39,725 nt of DNA from Candidatus Reconcilbacillus cellulovorans (lineage in GTDB: Bacteria; Bacillota; Bacilli; Paenibacillales; Reconciliibacillaceae), in the NCBI GenBank assembly GCA_002507565.1, contig MOXJ01000025.1, positions 1 to 39,725 of the forward strand, written 5' to 3'. The notes below the pieces were generated by a model that was not told the DNA's origin, did no database searches, and worked only from the letters and a program-made list of their open reading frames with translations. A program made the translations under genes and the position numbers. Positions 16,583 to 26,276 of this stretch are shown here, piece by piece; position 1 is the first letter of the stretch, and every line of letters begins with the position of its first letter.

Positions 16583-16972
16583 TTATTCCACCACGGTCAG
16601 CTTAGCGCGCATTTGGGCGTGTCCCGCGCCGCAGTAAATGTTGCAGACGATATCGTACGTTCCCGCCTTGTCGAAGGTGTACTCGACGGTTTTTCCGGCT
16701 TTCAGGTTCAGATTGACGCCCGAGATGGTGACACCGTGGACGCCTTCGACGTTTTGCAGCGTCAGTTTGACGGGCTGGCCTTTTTTCACTTTATACTCGG
16801 CCATGTCGAACTTGAAGTTCGATGCCTTGATGACGATTTCGGATGCGGGTTCGGCCATGACGGCGCCTTGGTCTTGGTTGGTCGGCGGTTTCGAGCCGCT
16901 TGACGACGCCCCGCAGGCGGCCATCGCGACGGCGGAGGCGACAAGGACAGCAAACAGAAGGATGCGTTTCAT
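16583..16972 (-). CDS. Cupredoxin lipoprotein with a CuA-type ligand set
   Basis: The 129-residue protein has a signal peptide ending in a lipobox (M-A-A-C, Cys20), a Ser/Pro-rich linker, then a cupredoxin domain (about 45-129). His79 and the loop C110-x3-C114-x3-H118-x2-M121 reproduce the ligand spacing of the binuclear CuA site in cytochrome oxidase subunit II and nitrous oxide reductase. It lacks the membrane helices of subunit II and is a stand-alone domain on the outer face of the membrane. It may carry electrons or handle copper. AGAGGTGA precedes the ATG. It stands alone on the minus strand between zapA and mutS2. Confidence 0.82.
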   Translation of the reverse strand: MKRILLFAVLVASAVAMAACGASSSGSKPPTNQDQGAVMAEPASEIVIKASNFKFDMAEYKVKKGQPVKLTLQNVEGVHGVTISGVNLNLKAGKTVEYTFDKAGTYDIVCNIYCGAGHAQMRAKLTVVE

Positions 16973-17079
16973 CAGTCGGTCACCTCTTTCGGGTTCTTGT
17001 CCGCTATGATCCCATTATATTGCCGAAGAGGTACCGACAGACGTGACAATTCCGTGAAATTCATGGCGGAATTGTGACG

Positions 17080-17112
17080 GAAAAAAACCGTTGCCCGGAG
17101 GTCCGGGCAAAC
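17080..17112 (-). terminator. Terminator of the yvlD-like gene
   Basis: An 8-bp stem (17110-17103 with 17098-17091, loop ACCT on the minus strand) is extended by ACGG/CCGT with one bulge. A T run follows on the minus strand (17087-17081). Confidence 0.75.
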
Positions 17113-17145
17113 GGGCGAAAAGCCGAGTTTTGCGATCGGTGTTCG

Positions 17146-17511
17146 TCACTTCTGACCGGCCGTGCCAGTGCCGACCTGGAACGGATTCCCCATCGGCATG
17201 AACAGGTCGACGATTCCGATGACGAGCGCGGCCAGAATCGCCCCGAGAAACGTCACGGAGACGCCCCCGACGATAAACTGGGCGAGCCAGATCACCAGGG
17301 CGCTGACCAGAAATCCGACGACTCCTCGGCCGAACGGATTGATGCGTTCGCCGAAAAAGCTTTCGATCAGCCACCCGGCCGCCGCAATGACGAGGGCGAG
17401 CAAAAGCGCGCTCCAGAAATTGCCGACGCTGAACCCGGGAACGATCCATCCGACCACCATCAGCATGATGGCGGCCACGAGAAATCGAACGATATGGCCG
17501 ATGATGCGCAC
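17146..17511 (-). CDS. YvlD / phage-holin-4 family membrane protein
   Basis: The 121-residue protein has four hydrophobic segments (about 5-25, 30-48, 63-82 and 85-105). It shows the family pattern V-P-G-F-S-V-x-N-F-W-S-A-L near 24-36 and N-P-F-G-R-G-V-V-G-F in the middle. This matches the four-helix family that includes Bacillus YvlD and mycobacterial holin-like proteins. The function is not settled; in Bacillus yvlD belongs to a cell-envelope stress operon. The start is GTG with GGGAGGG ten bases upstream. It lies alone and points away from mutS2. Confidence 0.78.
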   Translation of the reverse strand: MRIIGHIVRFLVAAIMLMVVGWIVPGFSVGNFWSALLLALVIAAAGWLIESFFGERINPFGRGVVGFLVSALVIWLAQFIVGGVSVTFLGAILAALVIGIVDLFMPMGNPFQVGTGTAGQK

Positions 17512-17611
17512 GGTTCAGTGTCCCTCCCGTCGGGGAAATGTGTTTCAATGCTTAGTGTCTCGGACCGCATCGGGCATATGCGCGGCATTTTCCGCCACAG
17601 GCTCGGTTCGA

Positions 17612-17617
17612 TATAAT
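17612..17617 (+). promoter_or_regulatory. Probable -10 element of the mutS2 operon
   Basis: TATAAT lies 34 bases before the mutS2 start. No good -35 is visible at 16-18 bases upstream, so confidence is moderate. Confidence 0.5.
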
Positions 17618-17650
17618 AGGGGCAAACGATCGGGCGAAAGGTGACGGACC

Positions 17651-20014
17651 GTGAACCGAAAAACGTTGACCGTCTTGGAGTTCGACCGTATCATCCGGAT
17701 GCTCGAGTCGAAAACGTCGACGGCGATGGGCCGGGAGCGCGCGGCGTCGCTTGTGCCCGAGACGTCGTTCGACGTCGTGTCGAGAAGGCTCGCGGAAACG
17801 GACGAAGCGTTCGTCGTCGAAAGCCGGTTCGGTCCCGCACCGCTTTCCGGCATTCGAGACGTTCGTCCGTCTCTCGACCGTGTACGGATCGGCGGCGTTC
17901 TTTCGCCGGAAGAACTGTGGGACATCGCCGAAACAATCGCGGCCGGCCGCCGTTTAAAACGGTTTGTGCTCCGCGTCCGCGGCGAGGTCGCGATTCCCTC
18001 TCTGGCCGCCTTGGCGGAAGGCTTGCCCGATTTGTCCGACGTCGAGGAGCCTATCCGCCGTTCTGTCGGGGAAAACGGGGAAATTCTCGACGGCGCGAGC
18101 GACGAACTTGCACAGGTCCGCCGAGAGATCCGTGCAGCGGAACGGCGCGTGCGCGAACGGCTGGAACAGCTCGTCCGATCGCCGTCGGTCGTCAAAATGC
18201 TGCAGGAGCCGATCGTGACGATCCGAAACGAACGGTTCGTGCTTCCGGTCAAGGCGGAACATCGCGCCTCGTTCGGCGGCATCGTCCATGACCAGTCGGC
18301 TTCCGGCGCCACGCTGTTCATCGAGCCCGAACCCGTCGTGGAGCTGAACAACCGGCTGCGCGAACTTCGCCTGCGCGAACGAAGGGAAATTGAACGTGTT
18401 TTAGCGGAACTTTCCTCATACGTTCGCAATCGCCACCACGAACTGCGGGACGGCATCGACAGGCTCGGCGAGCTTGATTTCCGGTTCGCGAAAGCGGCGC
18501 TCGCCCGCGAGATGCGGGCGACGTTGCCCGTCCTCAATGCGCGCGGCTATCTGAACATCCGGAAAGGACGGCATCCGCTCATTGCCGCCGACCGCGTGGT
18601 GCCGCTCGATTTAGAGCTCGGCGGCCGTTTTCGGACGATCGTCGTAACGGGGCCGAATACGGGCGGCAAGACGGTTGTGCTCAAGACGGTCGGCCTTTTT
18701 TGCCTGATGGCGGCCTCCGGTTTATTCGTTCCTGCGGAGGAGGGCACCGAACTGGCGGTATTCGACGGTGTTTTCGCGGATATCGGCGACGAGCAAAGCA
18801 TCGAGCAGAATTTGAGCACGTTTTCCGGGCATATGACCAATGTCGTTCGCATTTTAAACGAGCTGTCGCCCAACAGCCTCGTCCTGCTCGACGAAATCGG
18901 CGCCGGCACCGATCCGGAAGAGGGCGCCGCGCTGGCCGTCGCGATTTTGGATCACTTGCATCGTACGGGATGTCGGGTCGTGGTGACGACGCATTTCGGC
19001 GAATTAAAAGCTTACGCGTATAATCGCGACGGCATGGTCAACGCCAGCATGGAATTCGACGAACGGACGCTCGCGCCGACTTATCGCCTGCTCCTTGGCG
19101 TGCCCGGCCGAAGTATGGCTTTTACCGTCGCGGAGCGACTGGGCCTTCCGAAACCGATTGTCGAACAAGCGCGGGGCCAAGTCAGCGAAACCGGCCGAAA
19201 GGTAGATGCGATGCTGGCCGCGCTCGAAGCCGATCGATTGGCGGCCGAACGCGGTCGCCAGGAAGCGGAAGCGTTGCGGCGTGAGGCCGAGCGTCTTCGC
19301 GAGGATTACGAGGCGAAGCTCGCCGAATTTCGGGAACAAAAAAGTAGACTGCTGGAAGACGCGCGCAGGCAGGCGCGTGAAATCGTGGCGCATGCCAGGC
19401 GCGAGGCGGAAGCGGTGGTCGCCGACCTGCGGAGAATGGCACAGGAAGAGCGCGCGGCGTTCAAGGAACATCATTGGATCGAGGCCAGGCGTCGTCTGGA
19501 CGAAGCGGAACCGGAACCAGCGGAGCCGCCGTTTAAGCGTGAATCTGCTCGTCGAAGCCGCAAGCCGGAAGTTCTTGCTCCCGGCGACGAGGTTCGCGTG
19601 TTGTCGCTCGGCCGCGAAGGCGTTCTGGCGGAGCGCGCCGGGCCGGGGCAGTGGGTCGTGCGCATGGGTGTGTTGAAGTTGACGGTGAAGGAGGACGACA
19701 TCGAGAAAATCGCCAAAACCGCTTCCGAACCCCCCGTTTCCGTCGCCGTCCGCCGTACACGAGAAACATCGGTGCGGACGGAACTCGACGTCCGTGGCGT
19801 CGGCCTGGAAGAGGCGAAAATCGAAACCGACCGGTTTCTCGACGAGGCGATGATGGCCGGCTTGTCTCGCGTTTACGTCATTCACGGCAAAGGTACAGGC
19901 GTATTGCGCGAAGGGCTGCGGGATTTTCTGAAAACGCACGGGCTCGTCAAGTCGTTCCGCCCCGGGGAACCTTCGGAAGGCGGCAACGGCGTCACCGTCG
20001 TAGAACTGCGATAG
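17651..20014 (+). CDS. mutS2: MutS2 ATPase/endonuclease
   Basis: The 787-residue protein matches MutS2 in length and order. It has helical clamp/core regions (1-320), a MutS-type ATPase with Walker A G-P-N-T-G-G-K-T (near 335-342) and Walker B L-L-D-E-I-G-A-G-T-D-P. A long coiled coil (about 515-620), a KOW-like linker, and a C-terminal Smr nuclease domain with L-D-V-R-G (near 711) and H-G-K-G-T-G (near 745) follow. It lacks the mismatch-recognition domain. In Bacillus MutS2 acts on collided ribosomes, and in other bacteria it suppresses recombination. The start is GTG with AAGGTGA six bases upstream. The next gene's ribosome binding site overlaps the stop. Confidence 0.95.
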   Translation: MNRKTLTVLEFDRIIRMLESKTSTAMGRERAASLVPETSFDVVSRRLAETDEAFVVESRFGPAPLSGIRDVRPSLDRVRIGGVLSPEELWDIAETIAAGRRLKRFVLRVRGEVAIPSLAALAEGLPDLSDVEEPIRRSVGENGEILDGASDELAQVRREIRAAERRVRERLEQLVRSPSVVKMLQEPIVTIRNERFVLPVKAEHRASFGGIVHDQSASGATLFIEPEPVVELNNRLRELRLRERREIERVLAELSSYVRNRHHELRDGIDRLGELDFRFAKAALAREMRATLPVLNARGYLNIRKGRHPLIAADRVVPLDLELGGRFRTIVVTGPNTGGKTVVLKTVGLFCLMAASGLFVPAEEGTELAVFDGVFADIGDEQSIEQNLSTFSGHMTNVVRILNELSPNSLVLLDEIGAGTDPEEGAALAVAILDHLHRTGCRVVVTTHFGELKAYAYNRDGMVNASMEFDERTLAPTYRLLLGVPGRSMAFTVAERLGLPKPIVEQARGQVSETGRKVDAMLAALEADRLAAERGRQEAEALRREAERLREDYEAKLAEFREQKSRLLEDARRQAREIVAHARREAEAVVADLRRMAQEERAAFKEHHWIEARRRLDEAEPEPAEPPFKRESARRSRKPEVLAPGDEVRVLSLGREGVLAERAGPGQWVVRMGVLKLTVKEDDIEKIAKTASEPPVSVAVRRTRETSVRTELDVRGVGLEEAKIETDRFLDEAMMAGLSRVYVIHGKGTGVLREGLRDFLKTHGLVKSFRPGEPSEGGNGVTVVELR

Positions 20015-20026
20015 GAGGGGTCGCGT

Positions 20027-20446
20027 TTGAACGAACAAGTCGACGTTTGGCTGACCAATCCGTACGTCGAGACGGCCGCGTATTTTTCCGTGGCCATATT
20101 GGCCGTGGTCGTCTTTCTCGCCGTGTTCGAGCTCGTCACGTCCTACGACAACTGGGAGGAAATCCGCAAGGGCAATGTCGCCGTTGCGATGGCGACAGGA
20201 GGAAAAATTTTTGGAATATGCAATATTTTCCGTTTCTCTATTCAAAATCATGATTCGCTGTTTCAATCGCTCGTCTGGGCGTCGTTCGGGTTTTTGCTGC
20301 TTTTAGCGGCTTATTTTCTATTCGAGTTTTTGACGCCGTTTTTCCGGATTGACCGCGAAATCGAAAACGGCAACAAGGCTGTTGGATTGATCGCCATGGT
20401 GATTTCAGTCGCGGCGTCTTACGTCGTCGGAGCCGGTGTGTCGTGA
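20027..20446 (+). CDS. DUF350 membrane protein
   Basis: The 139-residue protein has four predicted membrane helices (about 18-38, 55-70, 83-102, 118-136). It shows the DUF350 pattern of a Y-D-x-W-E-E-I-x-K-G-N-x-A-V-A loop, and a repeated I-x-x-G-N-K-A-V-G-L in the second half, which suggests an internal duplication. The biochemical role is unknown. The start is TTG, six bases after AGGAGGGG. A DUF350 gene (yshE) also follows mutS2 in Bacillus subtilis, so the order is conserved. Confidence 0.85.
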   Translation: MNEQVDVWLTNPYVETAAYFSVAILAVVVFLAVFELVTSYDNWEEIRKGNVAVAMATGGKIFGICNIFRFSIQNHDSLFQSLVWASFGFLLLLAAYFLFEFLTPFFRIDREIENGNKAVGLIAMVISVAASYVVGAGVS

Positions 20447-20487
20447 CGCGGTTCGGTGCGCCGGCGCGGGAAAGGAGTGATGTGGTC

Positions 20488-20583
20488 GTGAACGTGTTCA
20501 GCGCGCTGGCGAAGGCGTTGTTCGCCGTCGCTGTGTTGTTTGTCATTCTCGGGATTTTGTATTTGGCCTTGAGCGGAGGGTGA
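20488..20583 (+). CDS. 31-residue single-helix membrane peptide
   Basis: A short frame begins at GTG 20488 (or GTG 20482) and ends at TGA 20583. AAAGGAG lies at 20471-20477. The peptide starts M-N-V-F-S-A-L-A-K-A and is followed by about 18 hydrophobic residues (L-F-A-V-A-V-L-F-V-I-L-G-I-L-Y-L), ending S-G-G. It is one membrane helix with almost no soluble part. The next gene starts five bases after its stop, so it looks like a real operon member. Function unknown. Confidence 0.6.
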   Translation: MNVFSALAKALFAVAVLFVILGILYLALSGG

Positions 20584-20587
20584 CCGA

Positions 20588-21085
20588 ATGAAAAGCAGAA
20601 GCCGCGTTTGTCCGTGGTGCGACACCGAGCTGGTGTTCGACGAAGAGCTCGGTCCCGACGAGACGTGCCCGCATTGTGGCAATGAACTCGGCGACTATCG
20701 CACTGTCCATGTGCGCCTGGAAAAACCCGACGAGTCTCACGAAGCGTCCGGCGACGTATCAGGCGGGATGTCCTCCGGATTGGATCCTCGCGCAGGAACC
20801 GGATGGGCCGGGCTGGAACCCGTGATTCGGCGGATGCTCGACGAGCAGGACGAATTGCCGGAATGCGCGCAGTGCGGGGAATATATGTTGCTGGCCGGGA
20901 CGCAGACCGTAACGAGCCCGTTCGAACCGGTCGCATTCCATTCGGTGCGAGCGGCTTTACTGGAAACGCCTTTCCGCCTGCGGCTCTATATTTGTCCGTC
21001 TTGTTTCCGGGCGGAATATCAGCTTTCGGACGAGGACCGGTTGAAAGCGGCGGAACGGTTGCGTAAAATACTGCTGTCGCCGTAA
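20588..21085 (+). CDS. Zinc-ribbon protein of unknown function
   Basis: The 165-residue soluble protein has three Cys pairs. C-P-W-C and C-P-H-C at the N-terminus (about 8-31) form a classical zinc ribbon. C-A-Q-C near 96 and C-P-S-C near 139 could form a second one. A Gly/Ser/Asp-rich linker lies between. I do not recognise a named family. GGAGGGTGA precedes the start and overlaps the stop of the small membrane peptide. Location between mutS2-DUF350 and transketolase suggests co-transcription but not a role. Confidence 0.75.
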   Translation: MKSRSRVCPWCDTELVFDEELGPDETCPHCGNELGDYRTVHVRLEKPDESHEASGDVSGGMSSGLDPRAGTGWAGLEPVIRRMLDEQDELPECAQCGEYMLLAGTQTVTSPFEPVAFHSVRAALLETPFRLRLYICPSCFRAEYQLSDEDRLKAAERLRKILLSP

Positions 21086-21114
21086 CGAGGCGAAGCGAAG
21101 GAGGAATGCCGATC

Positions 21115-23130
<2,016 letters not shown>

Positions 23131-23154
23131 AAACAGGTGGTTGCGGATGGACGA

Positions 23155-23208
23155 AGGTGGGCGGTGGAGCGCCGACGACGGCGCGAAAGCCGCCCGCCTG
23201 TCGTTTTT
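23155..23208 (+). terminator. Terminator after tkt
   Basis: A 10-bp stem (23155-23164 with 23190-23199, one G-U pair) encloses a 6-bp hairpin, followed by GTCGTTTTT. It separates tkt from the convergent malic enzyme gene. Confidence 0.75.
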
Positions 23209-23217
23209 ATGTCGCGT

Positions 23218-24648
23218 TCATCCGTTTTCTGGTCCGTAAGACAGGTCGTCGCGAAAATCGGGAGGAATCCGCCGTGCAACGCCGGTGCGGAGCGCGGCCT
23301 CGACGACGGCGCGCCGGACGCGCGCAACGACCTGGTCGTTGAAAATACTCGGGATGATGTACTGTTCGTTCCGCTCCTCGTCGGTGACGACGGAGGCGAT
23401 AGCATGGGCGGCGGCAAGTTTCATCGCCTCATTAATCGTTTTCGCCCGGCAGTCGAGCGCCCCGCGGAAAATGCCGGGAAAACACAACACGTTGTTGATC
23501 TGGTTCGGATAATCGCTTCGCCCCGTCGCGAGGACACGGACGTGCGGTTCGGCCAGTTCAGGCTGAATTTCCGGATTCGGATTGGCGAGCGCAAACACGA
23601 TCGGATCGCGCGCCATTTTCCGGATATGGTCGACGGTCAGTACGCCGCCCACGGAGACGCCGATAAAGACGTCGGCACCTTCGATCACGTCGGACAGCGA
23701 TCCGCGGCAATCGACGACCTGTGGCCGTTCGACGAGCCGTTGCCACGCCGGATTGGCGTAGGTTTTGCCTTTTTCCAGTGCGCCTTCCCGATCGACGACG
23801 ATCAGGCGGCGCACGCCGGCGGTCAGCAACATTTCGCAACACGCGACGCCTGCGGCGCCCGCCCCGTTGACGACGACCGTCACGTCTTCCATACGCTTGC
23901 CGACGACTTTGAGCGCGTTGATCAAGCCGGCGAGCGCGACGACGGCAGTGCCGTGCTGGTCGTCGTGGAAGACGGGAATGTCGAGTTCTTCCGCAAGCCT
24001 CCGCTCGATTTCGAAACAGCGCGGTGAGGAGATGTCCTCGAGATTGATGCCGCCGAACCCCGGAGCGATCGCCTTGACGATCCGGATGATCTCTTCGGTG
24101 TCTTTTGTGTCGAGACAGATCGGAAACGCGTCGACGCCGGCGAGCTGTTTGAAAAGCATCGCTTTGCCTTCCATGACCGGCAGCGCGGCGAGCGGCCCGA
24201 TGTCGCCGAGGCCGAGCACGGCCGTTCCGTCGGTCACGATGGCGACGGTGTTGCGCCGGATCGTCAGCGAAAACGCCTTGTTCGGCTCGTCGCGGATCGC
24301 CAGACAGACGCGAGCGACGCCGGGCGTGTAGACGCGCGAAAGATCGTCGCGGTTTTTGATCGGGATGTTGGGATGGATTGAAATTTTTCCGCCGAGATGG
24401 GCAAGAAAGGTCCGGTCGGAAACGTTGATCAGCCGCACACCCGGCAAATTGCGGACGGCGTCGGCGATGCGGTCGAAAGCGGCTTCGTGTGCATCCACGG
24501 TCAGGTCGCGCACGCTGCTTCGTTTGCCGGGACGAATGACGTCGACCGAAACGATGTCGCCGCCGGCCTTGCCGATTGCCGCCGCCACTTCGCCGAAGCC
24601 CGATACGGTCTGGTCGATCTCGATGCGCAGGATCATACTGGCGTTCAT
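23218..24648 (-). CDS. NAD(P)-dependent malic enzyme with N-terminal ACT domain
   Basis: The protein is about 476 residues. An ACT domain (about 1-75, I-L-R-I-E-I-D ... I-V-S-V-D-V-I) probably senses an amino acid or other small effector. The malic enzyme domains follow, with Y-T-P-G-V-A-R-V-C, V-T-D-G-T-A-V-L-G-L-G-D-I-G-P, the catalytic region E-G-K-A-M-L-F-K, D-I-P-V-F-H-D-D-Q-H-G-T-A and the dinucleotide motif V-x-G-A-G-A-A-G. It converts malate to pyruvate and CO2. The ATG at 24648 has only a weak AGGGA upstream. A TTG at 24693 lies inside the -10 element and is excluded. Confidence 0.9.
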   Translation of the reverse strand: MNASMILRIEIDQTVSGFGEVAAAIGKAGGDIVSVDVIRPGKRSSVRDLTVDAHEAAFDRIADAVRNLPGVRLINVSDRTFLAHLGGKISIHPNIPIKNRDDLSRVYTPGVARVCLAIRDEPNKAFSLTIRRNTVAIVTDGTAVLGLGDIGPLAALPVMEGKAMLFKQLAGVDAFPICLDTKDTEEIIRIVKAIAPGFGGINLEDISSPRCFEIERRLAEELDIPVFHDDQHGTAVVALAGLINALKVVGKRMEDVTVVVNGAGAAGVACCEMLLTAGVRRLIVVDREGALEKGKTYANPAWQRLVERPQVVDCRGSLSDVIEGADVFIGVSVGGVLTVDHIRKMARDPIVFALANPNPEIQPELAEPHVRVLATGRSDYPNQINNVLCFPGIFRGALDCRAKTINEAMKLAAAHAIASVVTDEERNEQYIIPSIFNDQVVARVRRAVVEAALRTGVARRIPPDFRDDLSYGPENG

Positions 24649-24691
24649 GGTCGTGAAATCCCTGTTGAATTGAGTGTGATAAACTAAGTTC

Positions 24692-24720
24692 AATATACCA
24701 TATTAGAGAATAAACACCAA
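24692..24720 (-). promoter_or_regulatory. Promoter of the malic enzyme gene
   Basis: On the minus strand, TTGGTG (24720-24715), a 17-base spacer and TATATT (24697-24692) are seen. The -35 is only half-consensus. Confidence 0.55.
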
Positions 24721-24822
24721 GTGGAGTGTGCGAATTGTTCCACTCTCCTGCTCCTGTGGCTTTCAGGAAAAAAGAAGCAATTATTTTCTCCATGGACTAC
24801 CAGCTAGGATTCGAAGCGGTGT

Positions 24823-25239
24823 TTATCTCCGCTGCGCCCGAAGCCGCTTGTATTGGTAATACACGGTGCAGCCGACGCAATATCCGAACAGGGCCGAGAG
24901 CGCGGCGCATCCCAGTAAGACGGCGACGACGTATCCTGCCGCCTTCCAGCCAATCGCGAAACAAACGAGCGACACCGCCAGAAACAAAAGCGCCAGCGCG
25001 TTGTTGAAACGCGTCAACTCCGCGGCCTGGGTTTGGCCTTTGTCCGCAGCGGAACGGCGCAAAACGGCCCGAGCGATTGCGACGAACAAGTTGGCGCGAA
25101 TCCCGGCGACGAATCCGACGACCTGAATCAGAAACAGCGTGAGCAACACGTAGGGTTGCTGAAAGACGAGAGCAATAAAGACAAAAAGCACGATTCCGAG
25201 CTGGTTGGCGCGAACATACCGCATCGGAATTTCTTTCAT
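24823..25239 (-). CDS. DUF4395 membrane protein
   Basis: The 138-residue protein has hydrophobic segments near 14-45, 82-100 and 103-125, and ends with the F-G-Y-C-V-G-C-T-V-Y-Y pattern of the DUF4395 family. The C-x2-C pair near the end could be redox-active; the family's role is unknown. AAGGAGGG precedes the ATG, and its start overlaps the stop of the upstream dehydrogenase gene by ATGA, so translation is coupled. Confidence 0.82.
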   Translation of the reverse strand: MKEIPMRYVRANQLGIVLFVFIALVFQQPYVLLTLFLIQVVGFVAGIRANLFVAIARAVLRRSAADKGQTQAAELTRFNNALALLFLAVSLVCFAIGWKAAGYVVAVLLGCAALSALFGYCVGCTVYYQYKRLRAQRR

Positions 25240-26147
25240 GCGTTATTCCCTCCTTCGCGCGCTTTTTGGATCGTCACCCCCATGTGCCGTTCATACCATT
25301 TGACCATCGCCGACAAATCCTCGTCGCCCCAACCTTCTTGCCGGCCGAGTTCGAACTGGTCCCGCGCATGACGCAAGATCGGCGCGACGACGCCGGTCTG
25401 TTCGGCCAGTGCCGCGGCGAGGCGCAAATCTTTCAGCATCAGATTGAGCGAAAACTGGACGTCGAAATCGCGGTTGATCACCTTGGGGCCTTTCAGCTCC
25501 GCCTGCTTGCTCGCGGCGCCACCGTTCAGCACGACATCGAGGAAGGCTTCCGGGTCGAGGCCGCCTTTGGCGGCGATCGACAGACCTTCAAGAAAACCGA
25601 GCGCATTGATCCCGACGATCGCATTGTGCGCCAGTTTGGCATGAGAACCGGAACCGGACGGACCCATATAAACGATTTTTCGTCCCATGGCCAGCAGAAC
25701 GTCGCGGTGCGCATCCAGCGTTTCCTTACGCCCTCCGACCATAAAGACGAGCGTGCCTTCGACGGCGGCCGGCTTGCTGCCGGTGACCGGCGCGTCGAGA
25801 AAATCCGCTCCCGCTTCCCGGCAACGTTCGGCGAGCCTGCGGCTCGTTTCCGGCGCGACCGTGCTGCAGTCGATGACGGTGAAACCCGGCCTGAGCGCCG
25901 CACCGATGCCGTCCGGCCGGTCGAACAGCTCCGCGAGCGCCGCGTCGTCGCTCACCATGGTCACCAGGACGTCGGACGCACGCGCCGCTTCCGCCGGCGT
26001 GACGGCCGTCCGGGCTCCTTGTCTCGTGAGTTCCTCGGCTTTTGACGGCGTCCGACTGTAGACGGTCAACGGAAAACCGCGCCGCAACAAATTGGAAGCC
26101 ATCGGAAATCCCATCGTGCCGAGACCGATGAACCCTACCGTTTTCAC
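25236..26147 (-). CDS. Beta-hydroxyacid dehydrogenase (3-hydroxyisobutyrate dehydrogenase family)
   Basis: The 303-residue protein starts with the NAD(P)-binding G-x-G-x-M-G motif ([13 protein letters not shown]). It also has the substrate-binding signature D-A-P-V-T-G-S near 120 and the catalytic-lysine region G-S-H-A-K-L-A-H-N near 170, all classical for this family. Members oxidise or reduce 3-hydroxyisobutyrate, tartronate semialdehyde or glyoxylate-type substrates; the exact one cannot be read from sequence. The start is GTG 26147 with AAGGAGTGAG six bases upstream. It forms an operon with the DUF4395 gene. Confidence 0.88.
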   Translation of the reverse strand: MKTVGFIGLGTMGFPMASNLLRRGFPLTVYSRTPSKAEELTRQGARTAVTPAEAARASDVLVTMVSDDAALAELFDRPDGIGAALRPGFTVIDCSTVAPETSRRLAERCREAGADFLDAPVTGSKPAAVEGTLVFMVGGRKETLDAHRDVLLAMGRKIVYMGPSGSGSHAKLAHNAIVGINALGFLEGLSIAAKGGLDPEAFLDVVLNGGAASKQAELKGPKVINRDFDVQFSLNLMLKDLRLAAALAEQTGVVAPILRHARDQFELGRQEGWGDEDLSAMVKWYERHMGVTIQKAREGGNNA

Positions 26148-26171
26148 GAGCGTCTCACTCCTTGCCAAATC

Positions 26172-26180
26172 ATTATAGCA
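26172..26180 (-). promoter_or_regulatory. Extended -10 promoter of the hydroxyacid dehydrogenase operon
   Basis: TGCTATAAT on the minus strand is a consensus extended -10 (TATAAT at 26177-26172). No good -35 is seen. Confidence 0.6.
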
Positions 26181-26233
26181 CAAAAAGGCGCTGTATCCAC
26201 GCAGCATACGATGGCGGCTGCATTCGCCGGCAA

Positions 26234-26252
26234 AATCCGATATAATCGGATT
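26234..26252 (+). promoter_or_regulatory. Palindrome over the -10 of pgi
   Basis: A perfect 7-bp inverted repeat, AATCCGA-TATAA-TCGGATT, encloses the TATAAT (26241-26246) that is the likely -10 of pgi. It could be a repressor operator or a hairpin at the RNA start. The -35 region is weak. Confidence 0.5.
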
Positions 26253-26276
26253 GTATGTTCAAAGGGGGGTTCGAGC

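Noticed and set aside
19004-20266. 420-codon minus-strand frame opposite mutS2 and DUF350
   Set aside because: No motifs, biased composition, and both sense genes are certain.
24694-24822. Possible terminator or small gene between malic enzyme and DUF4395
   Set aside because: Only weak stems without a proper T run and no frame with a ribosome binding site were seen.
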